Shown piece after piece: positions 1-5,705 of a stretch of 11,605 nt of DNA. The notes beneath the pieces were generated by a model that was given only the letters and a program-made list of their open reading frames with translations, was not told the DNA's origin and did not search any database. The translations under genes were made by a program, and so were the position numbers. The stretch lies in assembly GCA_029863035.1 (NCBI GenBank), contig JAOTWH010000055.1, positions 1-11,605 on the forward strand. Reading direction: 5' to 3'. Numbering within the stretch: the first letter of the stretch is position 1; each line of letters opens with the position of its first letter. This DNA comes from Acidimicrobiia bacterium (GTDB lineage Bacteria; Actinomycetota; Acidimicrobiia; UBA5794; JAOTWH01).

Positions 1-735
1 GCCCAGAGCTAAGCGCCCCGCTCTGTCGAACATCGGCTCATAGAAGCGCTGTCGCGACCGTGAGCTGGATACGCCGATGGGAGCGATGATGATCAACAGG
101 TCGAGCGGTTCGGGCGCACCCAACACCAGGTCTGCGTTGGTGCCAGACACCACGCCTGCGTCCACGTAATCGCGCCCGTCTATTCGGTACGGCTCATAGA
201 AAAGGGGGACCGCACAAGATGCCGCCACCGCTTCGGGCAACGACACATCGGGGCCGTCCTGCGTGCCGAATGCCACACGGCGCCCGCTGGCCAAGTCGTA
301 GGAGGCGATGACGGTGGCCTTGTCTGGCCAGCTGTGGAACGGCCCGAAACGATCATTCACCCAATCACCGATGCCGTCGGCTCGATAAGGGGCAGGCGTG
401 CCAAGCACGAAGTTGACGCCGGGATGCCTCAGGCCGCGTAGCAAACCATGGCGAGCCCAGCGAGCGACGCCCTTGAGACGGGTGCGTTGGAAGATCTGGG
501 ATCGCAGCTCACCTGCGAACTCCTCACGGGTAGCGGCGTCTCCGACCAAAGCATGCATCGAAACGCCGGGGCCCCGCGCCATCGCCGCCACCACAGCGCC
601 GCCCGAGGTGCCGACGACGACGTCAGCCGACCTCGGATCCCATCCGGTGGCTAGCTGTATCGCGGTAAGTACGCCTGTTTGATAGGCAGCTCCGGTTACC
701 CCACCACCACCAAGTACCAGGCCCACTGAACTCAT
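1..735 (-). CDS. Patatin-like phospholipase family protein, C-terminus cut by window edge
   Basis: Translating the minus strand from ATG at 735 gives 245 open codons to the window edge, so the C-terminus is missing. The patatin hallmarks are in order: a glycine-rich oxyanion loop (LGGGGVTGAAYQTGVL, residues 8-23), the nucleophile elbow GTSGG with Ser44, and the second dyad segment YVDAGV with Asp192, followed by TNADL. The preceding ASCAVPLFYEPYRIDGR stretch is also typical of bacterial patatins. The family hydrolyses acyl esters of lipids with a Ser-Asp dyad; the substrate here is unknown. No signal peptide is visible, so it is probably cytosolic or membrane-associated. The start is firm because a TGA lies directly before the ATG, but no Shine-Dalgarno sequence is seen. 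It lies 37 bases after the zinc-ribbon gene on the same strand and may be cotranscribed. One oddity is DAG instead of the usual DGG or DGA. Confidence 0.9.
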   Translation of the reverse strand, partial: MSSVGLVLGGGGVTGAAYQTGVLTAIQLATGWDPRSADVVVGTSGGAVVAAMARGPGVSMHALVGDAATREEFAGELRSQIFQRTRLKGVARWARHGLLRGLRHPGVNFVLGTPAPYRADGIGDWVNDRFGPFHSWPDKATVIASYDLASGRRVAFGTQDGPDVSLPEAVAASCAVPLFYEPYRIDGRDYVDAGVVSGTNADLVLGAPEPLDLLIIIAPIGVSSSRSRQRFYEPMFDRAGRLALG

Positions 736-772
736 TCAGCGGAGGTTATGGGCTGTCGGCCCCTAAAAGCGG

Positions 773-958
773 TTAGCCGAAGTCCTGGCCGCAGGTGTTG
801 CAGGTCTTATCGGTGTCTGCTGTGGGTCCCATGCACCACGGACACGGCAGGTCCGTCTCGGTGGTATCGAGGGAGATGAGCGGGCTGGTTTCTTGCCGCC
901 GGCCGAATGCCGCGAAGGCAACGGCGATCAGGGACGCGGCTATCACAACCTCAAGCAT
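773..958 (-). CDS. Small membrane-anchored zinc-ribbon protein
   Basis: This 61-residue protein has one hydrophobic N-terminal helix (about residues 3-18, LEVVIAASLIAVAFAAF), then a polar linker, then a C-terminal CPWC (Cys39, Cys42) and CNTCGQDFG (Cys53, Cys56) pair that should bind one zinc ion as a short zinc ribbon. The ATG is supported by an excellent ribosome binding site (GGAGGAGG on the minus strand at 965-972, six bases upstream). I cannot assign a function. Small zinc ribbons of this kind often act as protein-binding or structural modules. The four cysteines lie in a reading frame with good translation signals, between two same-strand genes, which makes it more likely a real gene than chance. 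It sits 67 bases after the APH-like gene and 37 bases before the patatin gene. Confidence 0.75.
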   Translation of the reverse strand: MLEVVIAASLIAVAFAAFGRRQETSPLISLDTTETDLPCPWCMGPTADTDKTCNTCGQDFG

Positions 959-964
959 CTGGGG

Positions 965-972
965 CCTCCTCC
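965..972 (-). promoter_or_regulatory. Strong ribosome binding site of the zinc-ribbon gene
   Basis: The minus strand reads GGAGGAGG six bases before the ATG at 958. This is the best Shine-Dalgarno match in the left half of the window and is the main reason for calling the short downstream ORF a gene. Confidence 0.75.
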
Positions 973-977
973 GGGCG

Positions 978-990
978 ATCCGATTCGGAT
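978..990. repeat. Short palindrome upstream of the zinc-ribbon gene
   Basis: ATCCGA and TCGGAT are perfect inverted arms of six bases around a single central base. The element lies about 20 bases upstream of the zinc-ribbon start, in the 67-base gap behind the APH-like gene. It could be an operator half-site pair, but a palindrome of this size can arise by chance, and no clear -10/-35 pair was found beside it. Confidence 0.25.
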
Positions 991-1025
991 AGAGCGTAGG
1001 AAAGCTAAGGACTGTTTTCGCGGAT

Positions 1026-1886
1026 TTAGGCGGGGGCGCGCGAGCCGGTTATCGCTCGCTGCAATTCATCAACCAGGTAACCCAAGTCGTCGAGGCGACC
1101 CTTGATGCGGTTCTCTGCCTCGTACACCAACATCATGCCGGCGTGATACACCGTCCACCGGTCAAGCTGTGCGGGGTCGAGCTCTGCTCCGTAGCCCTCG
1201 GCGAGTCCTGCCGCTGCGGTTGTTCCGCTGCGCAGGCTCAGAAGCCACAGCACCTTCGACAGATCCCACTCCACCGGGGCCAGCGTGGCCCATTCCCAGT
1301 TGATCATTGTCACGTTGCCGCGGTCGTCCACCAAGAAGTTGTCGGGCGCCGGATTGGTGTGCGCCACCCGAGGCTCGGAGGCGAAGGGAGGTCTAACGCC
1401 GCGCGCCGCCTCGAGCAGGTCCTCGGACAGGCCGAGGCGGCCTCGGTAACGCTCCACTCGCCTGAAGGTTGAGACGAAGTCGACAGTCACCCATTCCTGG
1501 TCTATGCCACGGGCCAAGTTGGAGATCGCCGACGTCTCCGATTCGTGAACCTGGCGCAAGATCTCGCCGGCTCTCCTCGTGAGTCCGGAATTCTCTGGGA
1601 GGTTTGCCAGATTCCACGATCCGGCATCTTCGAATATGGCCCAGTGGATGTCGCCTTCGGCGCCACGGTCGAGGACCGTGGGGATGCCAGGGATACCACG
1701 CAGGGCGGTCAACGAGTGGCGTTCGCGCCGCTCCCGCGCCGCCGTTCCGTACACCTTCATGATGCGCGTCTGGTTCTCGGTCCACATTCGGAATATCCGA
1801 TTGGAACCGACTGCTCTTTCTCCCGTTGTCAGCTCTTGAGTTCGTCCCCCCCTAGCGAGGCGAGCGATTAGCTGATCAACTTCCAT
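1026..1886 (-). CDS. APH-fold (aminoglycoside phosphotransferase/choline kinase-like) protein, probable pseudokinase
   Basis: The 286-residue protein has the layout of the APH kinase-like family. There is an N-lobe lysine in RIMKVY (Lys44), a helix-C glutamate candidate (Glu55), a hinge (WAIFEDAG, 83-89 region), a catalytic-loop equivalent HTNPAPDN (176-183), a metal-loop equivalent MINWE (194-198) and the family's APVEWDLS segment (203-210). The normal loop is HGD(x4)N and the normal metal motif is IDWE. Here both aspartates are asparagine (Asn178 and Asn196), while Lys44 and Asn183 are kept, so phosphotransfer may be lost or altered. The reading frame stays open upstream to 2135 but would run into thrS. 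The ATG at 1886 gives a family-typical length and starts just before the first recognisable strand; its Shine-Dalgarno is weak. It is divergent from thrS. No aminoglycoside resistance should be inferred. Confidence 0.85.
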   Translation of the reverse strand: MEVDQLIARLARGGRTQELTTGERAVGSNRIFRMWTENQTRIMKVYGTAARERRERHSLTALRGIPGIPTVLDRGAEGDIHWAIFEDAGSWNLANLPENSGLTRRAGEILRQVHESETSAISNLARGIDQEWVTVDFVSTFRRVERYRGRLGLSEDLLEAARGVRPPFASEPRVAHTNPAPDNFLVDDRGNVTMINWEWATLAPVEWDLSKVLWLLSLRSGTTAAAGLAEGYGAELDPAQLDRWTVYHAGMMLVYEAENRIKGRLDDLGYLVDELQRAITGSRAPA

Positions 1887-1977
1887 TGAGGCCCTTTCCC
1901 TATGGCGCGCTGCCCCATTCTTCCACGAATATACGAGGCTCGCGGGCGATTCTGACATTGTTACGCTGGCTGGCCGC
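1887..1977. promoter_or_regulatory. thrS: Divergent intergenic region between the APH-like gene and thrS
   Basis: These 91 bases must hold promoters for both directions unless either gene is read from further away. The only AT-rich spot is CGAATATACG (about 1925-1934), which gives a TATATT-like -10 on the minus strand and a TATACG-like -10 on the plus strand, but no good -35 box accompanies either. A TACGCT (1962-1967) lies ten bases before the thrS ATG and could be a TANNNT -10 for a nearly leaderless message. The space is too short for a T-box leader, and I see no stem-loop resembling one. Confidence 0.3.
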
Positions 1978-3909
1978 ATGATGAAAGTGACCCTTCCCGA
2001 CGGTACGGAGCAGGAGGTGGCCGAAGGCTCCTCCGGTTTGGATATTGCCGAGTCCATTGGGCCCCGGCTGGCTGCCGCCGCCGTCGCGGTCAAGCTCGAT
2101 GGTGATCTGCTCGACCTCACACGTCCGCTGCCCAACGGTGGTGCGATCGAGTTGATTACTGAATCGACCGATGAAGGTCGAGCGGTTCTCCGCCACTCCG
2201 CCGCTCATGTGCTTGCCCAAGCCGTTCTGGACCTCTTCGAAGGGGCAACTTTCGCGATCGGCCCGTCAATCGAAGATGGTTTCTACTACGACTTCGATAT
2301 CGGCCGACCCTTCACTCCCGAGGACGTCGAACGCATTGAGGGGCGGATGGCAGAGATCATCGCCCAGGATCAGCCATTCGTGCGTGACGAGGTATCGCGT
2401 GCCGGAGCCCTCGAGTTGTTCGCAGACCAGCCGTTCAAATCCGAGATCATCGAGTCGGTCGACAGCTCGGAGGTCGAATCTGGAGAGTCCATCACCCTGT
2501 ATCGCAACAACGGCTTTTTCGATCTGTGTCGAGGTCCCCACGTCCCAACCACGGGCCGGCTCAAAGCGGTGAAACTGTTGCGGTCGGCGGGTGCGTATTG
2601 GCGAGGAGACGAGAACAAAGCCCAACTGCAACGCATCTACGGAACAGCCTGGGAAGACAAGGCCGCACTCGACGAATACCTCAACCACCTCGAGGAGGCC
2701 CGCAGGCGCGATCATCGCCGCATCGGACCCGAATTAGATCTCTTCTCATTCCCCCCGGAGCTCGGATCTGGCCTGGCATTGTGGCACCCCAAGGGCGGCA
2801 TCCTTCGCAAGGAGATCGAGGACTACAGCCGTCGCACCCACGAGGCACACGACTACGACATCGTCTTCACGCCTCACGTCGCCAAGGCCAATCTGTGGGA
2901 GACTTCTGGCCACCTCCAGTTCTACGCCGAGAACATGTACCCGGAGATGGTGCTGGATGCGGGCCAGCGCTACTACGTGAAGCCGATGAACTGCCCTTTC
3001 CACATCCTCATTTACCGCTCCCGTGGGCGCAGTTACCGAGAGTTGCCATTGCGCATCTACGAGCTGGGCACCGTGTATCGCAACGAACGCTCAGGTGTGG
3101 TGCACGGTCTGTTGAGGGTGCGAGGGTTAACAATGGACGACAGCCACATATTCATCACCGAGAGCCAAATCGGAGATGAGCTGGCGAACCTCCTTGAATT
3201 CACGTTGATGGTTCTGCGCGACTTCGGGTTCGAGGAATTCGAGGCCGACCTGTCGACCCGCGACCCAGAGAAGATGATGGGCGACCCAGATCTGTGGGAC
3301 AAGGCTGAGGACGCCCTCAAGCAGGCTTTGGAGAAAGCCGGGATGAGCTACCAAGTGGCCGAGGGGGACGCTGCTTTCTACGGGCCCAAGATCGACATAC
3401 ACCTGAAGGACGCCATCGGACGCCGCTGGCAGATGTCGACATTGCAGGTGGACTTCGTCCAACCCCAGAACTTCGACCTCGACTATGCGACCAACGTCAA
3501 TACCCGCCAACGCCCCGTCATGATCCATCGAGCCTTGATGGGCTCGATCGAGCGATTCGTTGGGGTCCTCACCGAGCACTACGCCGGTGCGTTCCCGGTT
3601 TGGTTATCTCCAGTGCAGGCAACGGTGGTTCCCGTTGCCGACCGCCATGCCGACTATGCCGGTGAGGTGGCAGCCCAGCTGAAAGCAAAGGGCGTGAGGG
3701 TGGAGGTGGACACTGCCGACGACACCGTCGGGGAGAAGATCAGGAGGGCCATGACCCACCACCATCCAGCAGTGCTGGTTGTTGGGGACAGCGACGTCGA
3801 GGCCCGAACCGTTGGTCTGAGGCTGCGGGGCTCGGACGAAGAGGAACGCGATATACCGGCGGGCGATGCAGCCGAGCGCATAGCCGAACTCGCCAGGCCG
3901 CCGCGGTGA
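1978..3909 (+). CDS. thrS: Threonine--tRNA ligase (ThrRS)
   Basis: ThrRS charges tRNA-Thr with threonine in the cytosol. The 643-residue product is full length for the bacterial enzyme and shows all domains in order. An N-terminal TGS domain covers about 1-64. The editing domain has HSAAH (His73, His77) and CRGPH (Cys184, His188), which remove mischarged serine. The class II catalytic core runs from about 245 to 540 with the zinc ligands Cys339 (MNCPFH), His390 (DDSHIF) and His517 (MIHRALMG) and motif 2 arginine in YRNERSG (Arg368). The anticodon-binding domain covers about 541-643. Two ATGs stand side by side (1978 and 1981); I took the first, and neither has a visible Shine-Dalgarno sequence. 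The stop overlaps the start of the next gene. As expected for the actinobacterial neighbourhood it lies upstream of pgsA, but here unrelated genes intervene. Confidence 0.98.
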   Translation: MMKVTLPDGTEQEVAEGSSGLDIAESIGPRLAAAAVAVKLDGDLLDLTRPLPNGGAIELITESTDEGRAVLRHSAAHVLAQAVLDLFEGATFAIGPSIEDGFYYDFDIGRPFTPEDVERIEGRMAEIIAQDQPFVRDEVSRAGALELFADQPFKSEIIESVDSSEVESGESITLYRNNGFFDLCRGPHVPTTGRLKAVKLLRSAGAYWRGDENKAQLQRIYGTAWEDKAALDEYLNHLEEARRRDHRRIGPELDLFSFPPELGSGLALWHPKGGILRKEIEDYSRRTHEAHDYDIVFTPHVAKANLWETSGHLQFYAENMYPEMVLDAGQRYYVKPMNCPFHILIYRSRGRSYRELPLRIYELGTVYRNERSGVVHGLLRVRGLTMDDSHIFITESQIGDELANLLEFTLMVLRDFGFEEFEADLSTRDPEKMMGDPDLWDKAEDALKQALEKAGMSYQVAEGDAAFYGPKIDIHLKDAIGRRWQMSTLQVDFVQPQNFDLDYATNVNTRQRPVMIHRALMGSIERFVGVLTEHYAGAFPVWLSPVQATVVPVADRHADYAGEVAAQLKAKGVRVEVDTADDTVGEKIRRAMTHHHPAVLVVGDSDVEARTVGLRLRGSDEEERDIPAGDAAERIAELARPPR

Positions 3910-4376
3910 GCCCCGAGATACCCCGAGAGGTCGCCGAGGCCGCAGGCGTGCCCGACGACCTCGACTCGACAGTTGTCGGGCCTTATCTATTGCCAAGCCC
4001 GAAGCGCCGTCGTCTCGCAGCTCGTCCCTATGTGGGCGGTGCGGTAGTGGCGGCAGTCGGAGCCGTTGCTGGGTTGCCGGTTGGCATGTGGGCGGTGGCT
4101 GGTGGACTAGCGGCCGTGGCGGTTTACCACTGGATCAGCGCGTGGGAGCTCGAGGTGCGCGACGACCAAGCATTGGAGACCGCCAATCGTGAGGTGTCCT
4201 TCGCCGTGGGTCATGCCTCTGCCCAGGTCGGTTTCGAGGGCTGGCGGGCTCGACCCATCTGGAACGTGCTGGTCTTCTCGGCCGACGACCCACCGAGTCA
4301 ACGAGGTCTGGTCCGGGTCGACGGAGTCAGCGGTGAAGTGGTCGGCAGCTACACCGAGCAGGTACCCGCTTCTTAG
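3906..4376 (+). CDS. Two-helix membrane protein of unknown function, coupled to thrS
   Basis: The GTG start overlaps the thrS stop as GTGA, which predicts translational coupling. The 156-residue product has a polar N-terminus ending in a basic cluster (KRRRLAAR, 33-40), two adjacent hydrophobic stretches (about 42-58 and 60-78) separated by LPVG, and a soluble C-terminal part. The basic cluster before the first helix suggests that both ends face the cytosol. The C-terminal segment IWNVLVFSADDP...GLVRVDGVSGEVVGSY (119-149) resembles the end of a PepSY-type fold, where a tryptophan-led strand is followed by a VD..SGEV strand. This is only a motif-level impression. I do not recognise the family. 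The gene replaces the HIT-family gene usually found next to thrS in mycobacteria and bears no resemblance to it (no HxHxH motif). Confidence 0.8.
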   Translation: MSPEIPREVAEAAGVPDDLDSTVVGPYLLPSPKRRRLAARPYVGGAVVAAVGAVAGLPVGMWAVAGGLAAVAVYHWISAWELEVRDDQALETANREVSFAVGHASAQVGFEGWRARPIWNVLVFSADDPPSQRGLVRVDGVSGEVVGSYTEQVPAS

Positions 4377-4394
4377 GAGCCTCCTCGCCGGTCG

Positions 4395-5681
4395 TTAGCG
4401 CTTGTCTACGGGGACCACGGGGCGCTGGGTTTCGCCGATGTATATCTGGCGGGGTCGACCGATGCGCGTTGACGGGTCGCCCATCATCTCCATCCATTGG
4501 CTGATCCAGCCCGGCAGCCTGCCGATAGAGAAGAGCACCGTGAACATGCGGGGAGGGAAGCCCAGCGCACGGAACATGATCCCTGAGTAGAAGTCAACGT
4601 TGGGATACAGCTTGCGCTCGATGAAGTAGTCATCGCTCAGTGCCACGTCTTCCAGCTTCAGAGCCAGGTCAAGCAGTGGATCGTCGAGGCCGAGCCGGGC
4701 CGTTATCTCATCGTTGTAGCCCTTGAGGATCCGAGCCCGCGGGTCGTAGTTCTTGTAGACCCGGTGCCCGAAGCCCCACAGCCGGAATGGATCATCCTTG
4801 TCCTTGGCTCGAGCGATCCACTTCTCGAGGTCGCCGCCGTCAGCGAGGATGGCGTTGAGCATCTCGATGACCGACTGATTAGCTCCGCCGTGGAGCGGTC
4901 CCCACAGCGCGTTCATTCCGGAGGCCACCGACCCGAACAGATTCGCTTGGCTAGACCCCACCAGTCGAACAGTTGAGGTCGAGCAATTCTGACCATGGTC
5001 TGCGTGCAGGATCAACAAGACATCGAGCGCCTTGGCGATCACCGGGTCGATGTCCATCGGCTCGGTCGGCGTGGCGTACATCATGCGAAGGAAGTTGGCG
5101 GTGTACGGCAGGTCGTTCTGGGGATAGACATATGGCTGGCCGATCGACTTCTTGTACGCCCAAGCTGCGATGGTTGGCGTTTTTGCGATAAGGCGCATCG
5201 CGCTCTCGTCGACCGCTGTGGGGTCGAGGGGGTCGAGGTAATCCGGATAGAACGTCGATAGGGCAGAGGTGGCGGCAGACAAGATCGCCATCGGGTGAGC
5301 ATCCTTGGGGAACGCATCGAAGAACTTCTTCATCTCCTCGTTGATCAGCGTGTGACCCAGCACCTTGTTGCGCCATTCCTCGAGCTGGGTTGCGTCGGGG
5401 AGATCGCCATAGAACAAGAGATAGGCCACCTCGAGGAATGTGCTGTGCTCTGCCAGGTCCTCGATCGAGTAGCCGCGATAGCGCAGCTCCCCGCCCTCAC
5501 CGTTGACATAGCTCACCGCACTTTTGGTACCAGCGGAGTTGCCAAATCCGATGTCGTAAGTGATCAGGCCGGCCTCCGCCCGCAGGTGGGAGATATCCAC
5601 TCCGATGTCACCTTCGGTGCCCGTAACGGAATCGAGTTCGAGCTCTTTGTCTCCGAACGTGAGTTTCGCCTTTTCTCCCAT
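4395..5681 (-). CDS. gltA: Citrate synthase (type II, hexameric GltA class)
   Basis: GltA condenses oxaloacetate and acetyl-CoA to citrate, the entry step of the TCA cycle. The product has 428 residues, one more than E. coli GltA, and aligns with it almost position for position. The three catalytic residues are His264 (GPLHGGAN), His306 (GFGHRVYK) and Asp363 (NVDFYSG). HADHGQN (226-232) and the oxaloacetate-binding segments are also present. The N-terminal 45 residues form the small domain typical of the allosteric hexameric type. Of the E. coli NADH-site residues as I recall them, Arg163, Lys167 and His110 match, whereas Cys206 is Thr and Arg109 is Gly. The ATG follows GAGAGG (5685-5690) at short spacing. 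It starts 24 bases after the EF-G-like gene and is probably cotranscribed with it. Its end faces the end of the membrane-protein gene at 18 bases. Confidence 0.97.
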   Translation of the reverse strand: MGEKAKLTFGDKELELDSVTGTEGDIGVDISHLRAEAGLITYDIGFGNSAGTKSAVSYVNGEGGELRYRGYSIEDLAEHSTFLEVAYLLFYGDLPDATQLEEWRNKVLGHTLINEEMKKFFDAFPKDAHPMAILSAATSALSTFYPDYLDPLDPTAVDESAMRLIAKTPTIAAWAYKKSIGQPYVYPQNDLPYTANFLRMMYATPTEPMDIDPVIAKALDVLLILHADHGQNCSTSTVRLVGSSQANLFGSVASGMNALWGPLHGGANQSVIEMLNAILADGGDLEKWIARAKDKDDPFRLWGFGHRVYKNYDPRARILKGYNDEITARLGLDDPLLDLALKLEDVALSDDYFIERKLYPNVDFYSGIMFRALGFPPRMFTVLFSIGRLPGWISQWMEMMGDPSTRIGRPRQIYIGETQRPVVPVDKR

Positions 5682-5705
5682 GTGCCTCTCTTTTCCTGCT
5701 GTTGA

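Noticed and set aside
1026..1886. Reading the APH-fold gene as an antibiotic resistance determinant
   Set aside because: Only the broad fold is supported, the catalytic aspartates are absent, and nothing in the surroundings suggests a resistance element.
1887..1977. T-box riboswitch or other leader controlling thrS
   Set aside because: The intergenic space is 91 bases and shared with a divergent gene, and no specifier loop, antiterminator or terminator stem is visible.
1887..2135. N-terminal extension of the APH-like protein by 83 residues
   Set aside because: It would overlap the thrS TGS domain on the other strand, is low in recognisable structure, and the ATG at 1886 already gives a full-length family member.
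2526..3179. Second plus-strand open frame of 217 codons inside thrS
   Set aside because: Out-of-frame reading of the ThrRS catalytic core, Arg/Pro-rich, with no independent signals.
4375..4385. AGGAGCCTCCT palindrome between the convergent gene ends as a terminator
   Set aside because: The arms are five bases around one base, so a stable hairpin cannot form, and no T-run follows on either strand.
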